A stretch of DNA of 64,000 nt, from contig OX638134.1 of assembly GCA_951804985.1 (NCBI GenBank), forward strand, positions 7,510,790-7,574,789. The letters run 5' to 3'. Positions 1-11,682 of this stretch are shown here, one piece after another. How positions within the stretch are numbered: the first letter of the stretch is position 1; the number at the start of each line of letters is the position of its first letter. The position numbers and the translations under genes are program-made. Source of the DNA: Dryomyza anilis (taxonomy: Eukaryota > Arthropoda > Insecta > Diptera > Dryomyzidae). The notes below the pieces were generated by a model, which saw nothing but the letters and a program-made list of their open reading frames with translations, searched no databases and had not been told where the DNA came from.

Positions 1-16
1 ACATTTTGTTTTATTT

Positions 17-18
<2 letters not shown>

Positions 19-110
<92 letters not shown>
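19..110. repeat. (TA)n microsatellite
   Basis: An essentially uninterrupted TA dinucleotide run of about 90 bases at the left edge. Such runs are common in AT-rich fly intergenic and intronic DNA and their assembled length is unreliable. Confidence 0.95.
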
Positions 111-114
<4 letters not shown>

Positions 115-700
115 TTAATATATTTGTTTTTTTGTTTTATATTTTATACTATTTTAATAAATTCTATTTCTAATTTGTTTTATGTAAAATTATGTTTAAT
201 CAACTTTGTTGTTTTATTTATATTTTTGATATTATCGGCCATGATCCGGCTTTCGATCGAATACCGATCGAGTTTCATATAAAATTTGTTTTGATTTCGA
301 TGTCACTATATAAAAAATGTGTTTTTGAAACAAATTTAAATCATTGAAGTCAAAGCAAACGGATTGTATTCATTTAAAAACCATTTGTTTACATATTTTA
401 TATGAAATTCGATTGGAATTCTATCGAAAGCAGGAACATGAACGTATTTTACATTTTCATTTATTTATTTATTTATTTATTTTTAAAATTAACTTTGTTT
501 TATGGTTATTATTTAATTTTTGTTTTATATTTTTAATTTTTGTTTTATAATTTTAATTTTTATTTAAATATTTTTAATTTTTATTATATTTATTTTCACT
601 AATTTGTATAGTATTTTGATTTTTAATTTTTTTTTTTGTATTTTTCCTTTTCTTGTTTTTTTCATATTCATTTTTTTCATATTTATTTTTTTCATATTAT
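111..700. other. AT-rich non-coding stretch, probably HPS3 intron or upstream DNA
   Basis: Mostly T-rich sequence without a convincing coding exon. The first recognised HPS3 exon starts at 2263 with an acceptor and a split codon, so this stretch is most simply the preceding intron. A short open frame at 344-550 has no family resemblance and AT-driven composition. I see no start exon for HPS3 here. Confidence 0.5.
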
Positions 701-2070
701 TCCTCTTCCTCTCTTCTATTCTATTCTCTTCCTCTCTTCTCTTCCTCTCTTCCCCTATTCCGCTCTTCCTATCTTCCTCTCTTCCCCTATTCCGCTCTTC
801 CTATCTTCCTCTCTCCCCCTCTCCCCCTCTTCCGCTCTTCCTCACTCCCTCTATTCCTCTCTCCCTCTCTCCCTCTCTTCCTTTCTGCCTCTTCTTCTAC
901 CTCTCTTTCTATTTTCGTCTCTTCCTCTCTTCCTCTCTTCCTCTCTTCCTCTCTTCCTCTCTCCCTCTCTCCCTCTCTCCCTCTCTCCCTCTCTCCCTCT
1001 CTCCCTCTCTCCCTCTCTCCCTCTCTCCCTCTCTCCCTCTCTCCCTCTCTCCCTCTCTCCCTCTCTCCCTCTCTCCCTCTCTCCCTCTCTCCCTCTCTCC
1101 CTCTCTCCCTCTCTCCCTCTCTCCCTCTCTCCCTCTCTCCCTCTCTCCCTCTCTCCCTCTCTCCCTCTCTCCCTCTCTCCCTCTCTCCCTCTCTCCCTCT
1201 CTCCCTCTCTCCCTCTCTCCCTCTCTCCCTCTCTCCCTCTCTCCCTCTCTCCCTCTCTCCCTCTCTCCCTCTCTCCCTCTCTCCCTCTCTCCCTCTCTCC
1301 CTCTCTCCCTCTCTCCCTCTCTCCCTCTCTCCCTCTCTCCCTCTCTCCCTCTCTCCCTCTCTCCCTCTCTCCCTCTCTCCCTCTCTCCCTCTCTCCCTCT
1401 CTCCCTCTCTCCCTCTCTCCCTCTCTCCCTCTCTCCCTCTCTCCCTCTCTCCCTCTCTCCCTCTCTCCCTCTCTCCCTCTCTCCCTCTCTCCCTCTCTCC
1501 CTCTCTCCCTCTCTCCCTCTCTCCCTCTCTCCCTCTCTCCCTCTCTCCCTCTCTCCCTCTCTCCCTCTCTCCCTCTCTCCCTCTCTCCCTCTCTCCCTCT
1601 CTCCCTCTCTCCCTCTCTCCCTCTCTCCCTCTCTCCCTCTCTCCCTCTCTCCCTCTCTCCCTCTCTCCCTCTCTCCCTCTCTCCCTCTCTCCCTCTCTCC
1701 CTCTCTCCCTCTCTCCCTCTCTCCCTCTCTCCCTCTCTCCCTCTCTCCCTCTCTCCCTCTCTCCCTCTCTCCCTCTCTCCCTCTCTCCCTCTCTCCCTCT
1801 CTCCCTCTCTCCCTCTCTCCCTCTCTCCCTCTCTCCCTCTCTCCCTCTCTCCCTCTCTCCCTCTCTCCCTCTCTCCCTCTCTCCCTCTCTCCCTCTCTCC
1901 CTCTCTCCCTCTCTCCCTCTCTCCCTCTCTCCCTCTCTCCCTCTCTCCCTCTCTCCCTCTCTCCCTCTCTCCCTCTCTCCCTCTCTCCCTCTCTCCCTCT
2001 CTCCCTCTCTCCCTCTCTCCCTCTCTCCCTCTCTCCCTCTCTCCCTCTCTCCCTCTCTCCCTCTTCTGCT
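700..2070. repeat. (CCCTCTCT)n pyrimidine satellite tract
   Basis: From about 955 to 2063 the + strand is a nearly perfect 8-bp tandem CCCTCTCT; 700-955 is a degenerate lead-in of CTTCCTCT-like units. It is a pure polypyrimidine/polypurine tract of about 1.1 kb, located in the intron before the first visible HPS3 exon. Because 8 is not divisible by 3 it opens several long frames (Ser/Leu/Pro one way, Arg/Glu/Gly the other); these are artefacts of the repeat. Mirror symmetry makes triplex (H-DNA) formation possible. Confidence 0.97.
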
Positions 2071-2262
2071 ACTTCCTTTATTTTTACTTTTCTTTCTTCT
2101 TTGTTCTTTTGCCTTTTTCTTTCCTTTACTCTTCCCATTACCATTTTCTTTTTCCTTTTTACTTTCTTTTTTCTATTCCTTTTTTCTTTTTCGTTACCTT
2201 TTTCATTCTATTTTATTATTCTTAATCTCAATTTTAATTATTTTTCGGAATTTCTTTTTCAG

Positions 2263-5200
2263 GCAAATATTTGCTCACCCTGGAAAAAGAGACCGTCGGC
2301 AGTCCCGTGCAATCCAACAGCAACCGCATCATTTGCACCAGCAGCAGCAACAGCGCCACCACCATCTCCGAGGACGACGTCAAACTCTTTGTGCGCATCT
2401 ATACCAACTATTGGAAGTTCCCCGAAAGCAAACTAATCGATTTGCCCATCAGCATAAGAATCGCTTCGATGACAACGCCAAAAGCGCCGCTGCTCGAGAG
2501 CATCGATGTAATTGAGTTGCCGCTGCGTAGTCCGCCGGATATTATACAATGTTGTCAGGTATTTAGAAATGAAATAAAATTTAAAATTATAGTAAAAAAT
2601 ACATAAAAAATAGAATAATTTATTAGAATGATTTCCAAATGATTTTTTAGATAATTTTTAAATGATTTTCAAATAGTTTTTAAATCATTTTTATAATTTT
2701 TTCTCAAATTTTAAATTATTTTCCAAATTTTAAATAATTTCTTTACATTTTACTCTTTATATCAAATTTTAAATATATTTATTAAATTTTGATCTTTTTT
2801 TATAAATTTCCAACTAATCGAAAATAAATCTTTTCTACAGACCTCCGGCAACATTATTGTCAGCAGCAAGGAGCGCATCTATCTCTTCGAATACACGCAG
2901 TGCACGCACGAATCCACACAACCACGTTTCACGTACATCGACTTTTTGCCCTTTAAATTCTTTGTGAATCTGAATTTTGTGCCGTTGCGTTTGTGTCTCG
3001 CCGAGAATGTGATCGCCTGCATGAATGCACGTTATTGCGTTGCATTTAAAATTGTTGATATTCCCGGCAGCGGTGATGGTTACAGCATGTCTAATACGCA
3101 CGCTCACCATCCGCATGCACATCCGCTGGATAATGATTACTCCGCAGCGGAGGATGATGTTGATGTACTCGATCTTGATGAACCCAATTCTAGTTCTGCT
3201 TCAAGTGTCATGAGTAAAGCCAGCGCAGGTCCGTCGAGCAATAATAGCTTTGAGACAGATTCTTTGGAATCGACTTGCTCACGCATTGGTGTCGCTGGAT
3301 TTGCCGGTCGCACGCCTGTCGATTTTAATGTTGCGCGCATTGTTAACTCCGCCTGTGGTCGTGAGTTTGAGGTGGAGCTAAAGTCACAGTGGGAGCAGAG
3401 CGAATCGGCAGCGGCGGCTGCAGCGTGCAGCGGGCCGGATACGCAGGAGATTGTCATCAATCCGGTGCGCGCCAATGAGCTGAAGATAAAGCTGGTCAAC
3501 GAGGCGAAGGCGATGAATGTGGCGGTAGGTGGAGAGAAGTGGTTCATTTGTTATTATATTTTTTTTTGCAAATATTTGTTGTATTTTAATTTTATTTAAT
3601 TTTAATTTTATTTAATTTTAATTCTCTTTAATACCGTTATTATTTTTCTATTTTAATTTTTGCTTTTTATTTTTGTATTTTAATTTTAAACATTTGTATT
3701 TTATATTTTCTTGTCAGGATTGATATTTCTGTCGTGGAACTGACCTTGCTATTAAATATATTATAATTTGTTTGTTTTTATTATATTTTCGTTATCTCTT
3801 ACTTTTTTCATATTCTTTTTCTTTGACCTTTCCTAGTCCTTTTTATTTACATTTTCCTTGTTCTTTTACATCTCTTTTCTTTACCTTTGTCTTGTCATTG
3901 CCCTTTATATGTTGTCTTTTTCTTTTCCTTTTCACTTTTCTATTTCTAATTTTTGTCATATTCCTTAATTTTTAACTTTTCCTTTACCTAATCATTATTC
4001 TCATACGTGTCCTTTGTCTTTGTATTGTTCCATTTTCTTCCCTTTTACCTGTCTTTTCTTGAAATTTTATTTTCTTTCCGTTTGTTTTCATTTTCCTTGG
4101 AATATTCATCTACCTTTACATTTAACTTTACCTTTTCATTGCCCTTGTTCTTGCCTTCATCCATATTTGTTGTATTTTTCTTTTTCCTTTTCTATTTCTA
4201 ATTTTTTCGTGTTCTTTATTTTTTAACTTTTCCTTTACTTTATCTTATCTCATCCTTATCTTTTGTCATCGTACTTTTCATTTCCTTCCCTTCCTTATCC
4301 TTTTATTTTTTTCCTTTACTTTTACTTTTCCTTTTGCTTTGCTTTGCTTTACTTTTCTTTTTCCTTTTCTTTTCTTTCTCCGTTTCCTTTATCTTTACAT
4401 TTACATTTACCTTTACTGTTATCTTTACCTTTGCCTTTACCTCTACCTTTAACTTTACCTTTATCTTTGCCTTTACTATAACCTTTACCTTTGCCATTAT
4501 CTTTACCTTTATCTTTACCTCTACCTTTACCCTCGACCTTTACCCTCTACCTTTACCTCTACCTAAAGGTAAAGACATTTACTTTAACCTTTGCCTTTAT
4601 ATTTTTCTTTACCTTTACCCTTACCTTTACCTCTACCTTTATCTTTACTTTAACCTTTGCCTTTATCTTTATCTTTAGCTTTACCTCTACCTTTACCTTT
4701 ACCTTTACCTTTACCTTTACCTTTACCTTTACCATTACCATTACCTTTACCTTTACCTCTACCTTTACATTTACCTCTACCTCTACCTTTACCTTTACCT
4801 TTACCATTACTTTTACCTCTACCTTTATCTTTACCTCTACCTTTACATTTACATTTACCTTTACCTTTACCTTTACCTTTACCTTTACCTTTACCTTTAC
4901 CTTTTCCTTTACCTTTACATTTACCTTTACCTTTACCTTTACCTTTACCTTTACCTTTATCTTTACCTTTACCTTTACCTTTACCTTTACCTTTACCTTT
5001 ACCTTTACCTTTACCTTTACCTTTACCTTTACCTTTACCTTTACCTCTACCTCTACCTCTACCTTTACCTCTACATCTACCTCTACCTTTACCTTTACCA
5101 TTACCATTACCATTACCATTACCTTTACCTCTACCTTTATCTTTATCTCTACCTTTATCATTACCTTTACCTTTACCCTTACCTTTACCTCTACCTTTAC

Positions 5201-7651
5201 CTTTACCTTTACATTTACCTTCACCTTGTTTTTTTACATATCCTTATCCTTTGTCTTTCTTCCTTTCCTAATTATGTTCGTATTTGTTTTTGTTTTTCTT
5301 TCGCTTTTCCTTTTCCTTTATTTTATACCTTATCCTTTTTAACTTAAAACATTTTTATTTATTTTATATTTTATTAAATTAAATACATTACATTGTTTTA
5401 TTTCATTTTATTCAAAACACTTTATATTCCTCACACAGCGCATCACTAGTCACGGCAACATCACATCGCCGCACTGCGCCGAAGACACCTCCGTTCAGTA
5501 CGACATCAAGAAGCTGCTGCAAATCTGCATGAAGACGTCGGAGCCCAATGTGCGCGTTGTCGACATATTGCGCTGCATGGACTTGAAGGCCATCTATCAG
5601 CGCATAACAACAGACGAAGATGCTGCTGCTGCTCCAGACGATGATGCCTACAACATCGAAGATCTGGGCAATCAACAGGTGCCGCTCGATAGATGCACTG
5701 GACCGTACTACAAACATGCAACCAAACGTACGCTGAAATCAAGCAAACATCAGCATTGCGTTGGCTACTCACTGCTCATAGCGACAAGTGTCGATGGCTA
5801 TTTGTATCAGTTTTGTGCGCAAGGTGAAAATTAATTAAAAAAAATACTTTTTTTTATGATAATTTTTAACATTTTTCCATCTACCTTAGGCAAATGGTAC
5901 AATGAGAATGAAAAACCCATTGCCATCTACTCATTCACCGCGCCCGTGTTGCGTGTGCACATCAACGACTATGTCATCTATGCCATCACCACTGAATCTG
6001 TGGAGCTGCACACCTCGCGACTCGGACACAAATTGTTCAACAATCGTTTTGAGTATCCGAGCATTAGTGGCATGTTTCCGGAGGAATCAAGTCCGGATGT
6101 AAATGCAGCCATTGCAGTCATTGGACTCTTTTCATTTATGAATGTGCAATTTGTTTGTGTTAATCGTAACAATTTGGTGCTGATCAGCAATAGCGCAATG
6201 CTGGGACTGCCGACACAAAATCCCGAGGGACCTGCTTTAAAACGTCGCAGCGCCGATATGAAGCGTAATATTGCTGCACGTCTATTGGCCGAAGCTAAAG
6301 CGAAGCATAGTCAATTTCGCAATGGCAGTGGTAGCGCACAGCCGCCGGTAGCGCTCAACGAATGGACGTTGTATAATTTGGAGGTGCCAAAGGTCTGGAC
6401 TGTAATCGATGATTTGGAGATGTTGGCCGAAACCTTTCGCACCGCCAGCAGCACTAATTTCTATGATCTCATGGAGGAGGCACATGTGATGCTGCGGTTG
6501 AGTTTGTGCTTGGAGTTTGCGCGCTGTGCGTCCGCCCAGCAGGAGCAGCAATTGCGTGTGAAGTTTATGGATAACTGTCGCAAGCTGGCGGATTTTTCCA
6601 TAAGGCAGGTGGTGTTGTTGGAGTTGACTAAACTCTGTTTATTAAATTTGTTTTTTTTTATAGTTTTTGGCGATGATTACACTTAAATCTATTAGTTGCT
6701 AATTGAAAAATGTTATTTTTATCTTTATCACTTGATTTACTTTAATTTATATATTATAAAATAATTTTTTAATACTCCAATTTAATTTTTCTTTTTCATT
6801 TTAGATCTCCCAAAAAGGAAGTCTATCTCCAAGCCACCGGCTTCTATAAAATGTGTCAACTACAGCTGCCCGATATTTACACACATTTCATTGGCAACCT
6901 GTTGACCTCCAAGGAGGATGAGTACAATTCAAGCAGCAGCAGCAACAACTACAGCAATGGTTTTCAGGGCGATGCCGAGCAGTTGATTGGCTTGATATAT
7001 ACAGTCAAATTGTTTCTGATCAATTTGGGCAATGATCGTCAGCGTGCAGCCTTCTTACATCAGTCCGTAAAACCTTTCTTTACGCGCAACAAAATGCAGG
7101 ACCAGCAGCAGCAACCACAGCAGCGCGCACAACATGTACCGCTTGCCTTGGAGTTTCTTAATATGTTCATCCGCTGTTCACCGACGGATATACCACAGAT
7201 TATGTTGAGTTCGCCGATTGTTGCGGATATTGTAAGCGCTGAATTGATTGCTTATCTCAGTGCGCTAGAGAAACGGTGAGGGTTTTTGATTTGTTTTTTA
7301 TTAATTTTATTATTTTTATTTTTAATTTATTTGAATTGATTTTTTTATATTTTTTTTAATTTATTTGAAATATTATTTTTTAATTATTTTTATTTTTTTT
7401 TTTAATTTATTTGAATTGATTTAATTTATTTATTTTTTAAATTTAGTTATTTTTATTTTTTATTTATGTGTATTGATTTTTTTTTAATTTATTTGAATTG
7501 ATTTTTTTTTACTTTATTTTTCTTTTATTTTTAATTTTATTTTTATTTTATTTTTGTTTTATTTTTGTTTTATTTTTATTTTATTTTTATTTTATTTTTA
7601 TTTTATTTTTATTTTATTTTATTTTTATTTTTATTTTTATTTTTATTTTTA

Positions 7652-7682
<31 letters not shown>

Positions 7683-10600
7683 TTTATATATATGTAGGAT
7701 ATATATATTTATTTTAACTTTCTATTTTTAACTTTTAACTTTATCTATTTCCTATTTTTGATAAAAAAAAATATAATTTTTAAAAATTTTCTAAAATTGC
7801 AGCTCCCCGGAGGAGCAACTCCTGCTCGCCTTCAGCGCCTGCCGCATGTCCAACTATCTGCTCTCACAGGATGTTGTCGCCAAAAGCTGTCGCCGCAGTC
7901 TCGCCATCGCACTGATCAAACACAAAAATGTGCTCTTCGATGATGGCACGCGTTTGTATCAGCGTCAGCGTGAGTCGCATGCATCCCCACGTTGTCGACG
8001 ACAGCAGCAGCAGCATCACCAACAGCATCAGCAACATCATCAACAGCAGTCGTACTGCAACTTAAGACGTCATCAACGCAAAACATCGATCACAGCCCAA
8101 ATGAATCAACAGTCGACCGCGTCCTTTTCGGACTTCACTGAAACCATTCTGTTGGCCAACGAAACTCCGCAACTAATCGAAGCGATCAGCGATGCTTTTA
8201 TACATGCGCTCTGCATTGAGCACAGCGTTAGTTTGGAGATGATTTTGCAGCTGTTTCTTAATTATATCGCAACGCATATTGGACACAAAGGTTACCAGTC
8301 GTCGCAGAAAGTGTTTGTTAATATTTTACAGGTGTGTAGAGGTTTTTTTTAACAGAATTTGAAAGGATTTAGATCAAAAATTCTTCTACTAATTTTGAAT
8401 AATAATAAAAACCTCTTTCCTCAGGTTTATTACTATGATCTCTACGATGTCAATCCTTTGCACAACAACAACAGTGACATGCGCTCCGCCACGCCGCCTG
8501 CAAATGTCGGCACCGGCGCTGCCGATGACTACATCGATGAGGACATCGATCCACTTGAGCCCGAATACGACGATGATGATGCCTCCTCCAATGCGCTCTC
8601 TTTAAACGGCACTAACGGTGGCGCTGAACGCGACAACGATTCAATTTCGAACTCATTGGCTGACAGCAATAGCGGCGCTAGCAACAGTGGCGCCAGCAAT
8701 TCGCCCGCCAGCTCTTCACTTGATGCAGCTGCCGCTCATGGACAACGTTCAAATCGCATAGTTTTTGATCAATTGCAGGATGATGCGGATGCGGCGGCTT
8801 TCAAACGCAATTCAAATGCCTCGCTGTCCGAACCACCGCCGCCTCCTCATGCACTGGATGCCTTGGAAAGTAGCAGCAATTTAAAAGGTCTTAAAATACT
8901 GTTTCGCATGTATATGGGACGCCTGAAGGCTTTGAGCGATAACAATACTGAGTTGGCAACGACGCCAAGTGCTGAATTTTTGAATTTGCGCCTGGAGTGC
9001 ATTCGTTATTTGGCACGTCACATGCAGGAGTTGAAATTGCAACAACAGCAGCGACTGCGTGTTGCGGGTGGCAATGCGGCAGGCACCAATTACTACTATA
9101 GCAGGGTACGTCAAATTTTTGATTATTTTTTTTTTTGTTTTTTTTTTTAACTAATTGTACTACTTAAGACTACGTGCAACAACAACAATTTAAATGGCTA
9201 CAAGTGCAATCAGAACAATAACCACAATGCGGGTAGTAATAATGCTGAGCAACAGAAATTAATATTTGTGCCATTTATACCCGATTATAAGCTGCCGCCG
9301 TTGGAGTGGGAAGAAGCTGTGGCGCACTATATACGCCCTATACCGTGTCTCATAGAGCGACCGCATTACTTGAATCGTTTGCCGCCATTTAGGCGCTGCG
9401 ACTTTAGCAGAAGACAGACGGCCGATGTGGAGGCGGATGGTGAACGTGACGGGGAGGAGGATGCGTTGGGCGAGGTGCATTTTGTGGGCTGGCAGAATGA
9501 GCTGCTGACGCTAACGTTGAAAATACAAGTAAGACGAAGAAAATTTTAATTTTGACTTTTCAATAATTTCTTTGATTTTTCAATTTTGATTTGATTGATT
9601 TGATTGATTTGATTGATTTGATTTGATTTGATTTGATTTGATTTGATTGATTTGATTGATTTGATTGATTTGATTGATTTGATTGATTTGATTGATTTGA
9701 TTGATTTGATTGATTTGATTGATTTGATTGATTTGATTGATTTGATTGATTTGATTGATTTGATTGATTTGATTGATTTGATTGATTTGATTGATTTGAT
9801 TGATTTGATTGATTTGATTGATTTGATTGATTTGATTGATTTGATTGATTTGATTGATTTGATTGATTTGATTGATTTGATTGATTTGATTGATTTGATT
9901 GATTTGATTGATTTGATTGATTTGATTGATTTGATTGATTTGATTGATTTGATTGATTTGATTGATTTGATTGATTTGATTGATTTGATTGATTTGATTG
10001 ATTTGATTGATTTGATTGATTTGATTGATTTGATTGATTTGATTGATTTGATTGATTTGATTGATTTGATTGATTTGATTGATTTGATTGATTTGATTGA
10101 TTTGATTGATTTGATTGATTTGATTGATTTGATTGATTTGATTGATTTGATTGATTTGATTGATTTGATTGATTTGATTGATTTGATTGATTTGATTGAT
10201 TTGATTGATTTGATTGATTTGATTGATTTGATTGATTTGATTGATTTGATTTGATTTGATTTGATTGATTTGATTGATTTGATTGATTTGATTGATTTGA
10301 TTGATTTGATTGATTTGATTGATTTGATTGATTTGATTGATTTGATTGATTTGATTGATTTGATTGATTTGATTGATTTGATTGATTTGATTGATTTGAT
10401 TGATTTGATTGATTTGATTGATTTGATTGATTTGATTGATTTGATTGATTTGATTGATTTGATTGATTTGATTGATTTGATTGATTTGATTGATTTGATT
10501 GATTTGATTGATTTGATTGATTTGATTGATATGATTGATTTGATTGATCTGATTGATCTGATTGATTTGATTGATTTGATTGATTTGATTGATTTGATTG

Positions 10601-11682
10601 ATTTGATTGATTTGATTGATTTGATTGATTTGATTGATTTGATTGATTTGATTGATTTGATTGATTTGATTGATTTGATTGATTTGATTGATTTGATTGA
10701 TTTGATTGATTTGATTGATTTGATTGATTTGATTGATTTGATTGATTTGATTGATTTGATTGATTTGATTGATTTGATTGATTTGATTGATTTGATTGAT
10801 TTGATTGATTGATTGATTTGATTGGTTTGAATTGAATTGAATTAAATTAAATTATTTGAATTTTCGTTTTAAGAAATTTTAATTAATTTCCCCTTGCAGT
10901 CGCTTTTGTCCTCTACAAAAATCGATCGCGAAATAATCGAAGAATTTGTGGCCTTCATACAAAAGACGCCCAATCTCTTGGGCATTGATAGTTTTCTGGT
11001 CATCATTTTGCCTAAAAATTTGGCCATCAATTATATGCTGAATTTTTGTCCCGAATATATTTGGCAATATGGCAAAGTAAGTAAAACTTAAAATACATTT
11101 CAATTATAGCTACTTTTTAACTATAAAATATTTAAATAATAAAATAACTTGCAGTCGAATAATTTTACGCCAAAACACTGGGAATCATTGCTAAAGAAAA
11201 TACTGAGCAAACAGGAGTTGTTGCCCAATTGGAAGGCATATGTAACAGGTATTTATAAAACATTTTCTGATTTATAAATTATAAATAATTTTAATTGAAA
11301 AAAATCTCTTTAAGATATACTCAACAATTTGGTCGCCGAGCTCAGTTTCGAGGAACTGCTGCAATGTTTTCCCAGCGAGGTAATACGTAATCGAAATGGC
11401 ACCGCTATACTCAAGAATGCCGACAATCGTTGCATCTATGAGCAACAGCAGCAGCTGGAGCAGCACGAGGCTGCTTTAGAGGCGCAGCTCAATCGCGCTA
11501 ATGCCAAATATCCGGCGCGCAATCATTTGGCCATGGACAACATTGACGAGCACAATGTGTTCGAGGTGGTGCTGCGCAAGGCGGTGGCAAAGCAACGCAG
11601 TTTGGCGCTGCGTTCGATGATTGAGTCGACGGGCACGCAACTCTTTGATGCAACCAGTAATCCGATGTATAATTTGAATTAG
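2263..11682 (+). CDS. HPS3: HPS3 orthologue, BLOC-2 complex subunit (5' end missing)
   Basis: BLOC-2 (HPS3, HPS5, HPS6) directs cargo to lysosome-related organelles; in flies such factors affect eye pigment granules. Exon model: 2263-2558, 2841-3524, 5439-5823, 5890-6604, 6805-7275, 7803-8331, 8425-9105, 9169-9528, 10900-11076, 11155-11248, 11315-11682. All junctions keep frame and the visible part is about 1586 residues ending NPMYNLN-stop. Recognition: the first exon (FVRIYTNYWKFPES, then IDVIELPL and IIQCC) follows the N-terminal part of vertebrate HPS3 (FLRAYVNW, YIIEMPL, ISCC), and the last four exons follow its C-terminal helical region (CPEYIW, then KHWESLLKKIL). Length exceeds the roughly 1000 residues of human HPS3 because of Gln/Asn/Ser runs and an acidic insert near 8530-8720. 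The first exon begins with two bases of a split codon, so a start exon lies upstream, probably outside the window. The intron after 6604 appears to use a GC donor. No catalytic activity is expected. Confidence 0.85.
4380..5225. repeat. (TTTACC)n hexamer array
   Basis: About 850 bases of TTTACC units with interspersed CTCTAC and CATTAC variants, in the HPS3 intron 3525-5438. Flanking DNA (3770-4380 and 5225-5340) is a degenerate form of the same T/C-rich sequence, as expected of slippage-driven growth. The unit resembles some telomere motifs only superficially. Open frames on both strands (Thr/Phe or Leu/Pro, and Lys/Val) are repeat artefacts. Confidence 0.95.
7280..7750. repeat. T-rich intron with (ATTTT)n tract
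   Basis: The HPS3 intron 7276-7802 is made largely of TTTTA/TTTAT units, with a regular pentamer run at about 7540-7690. No coding content. Confidence 0.85.
9590..10830. repeat. (ATTGATTTG)n 9-bp array
   Basis: About 1.2 kb of a 9-bp unit, nearly perfect, within the HPS3 intron 9529-10899. A phase slip near 10249 (TTTGATTTGATTTG) splits it into two homogeneous blocks, and 10531-10560 has a cluster of single-base variants. Since the unit is three codons long, the array translates as Ile-Asp-Leu repeats in one frame, but it lies between well-supported splice sites. Confidence 0.97.

Noticed and set aside
604..2515. Three long + strand frames (up to 620 codons) and a 411-codon - strand frame
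   Set aside because: They are translations of the 8-bp pyrimidine repeat (Ser/Leu/Pro or Arg/Glu/Gly). The right end of the + frames runs through the HPS3 acceptor in the wrong frame.
4440..5225. Telomere-like or interstitial telomeric repeat
   Set aside because: The TTTACC unit is variable and intronic; flies do not use short telomerase repeats, so slippage is the simpler explanation.
4334..5342. Frames rich in Thr/Phe, Leu/Pro or Lys/Val
   Set aside because: Products of the TTTACC array inside an HPS3 intron.
9643..10812. Ile-Asp-Leu repeat protein
   Set aside because: Nine-base tandem repeat; the flanking exons splice in frame without it (9528 to 10900).
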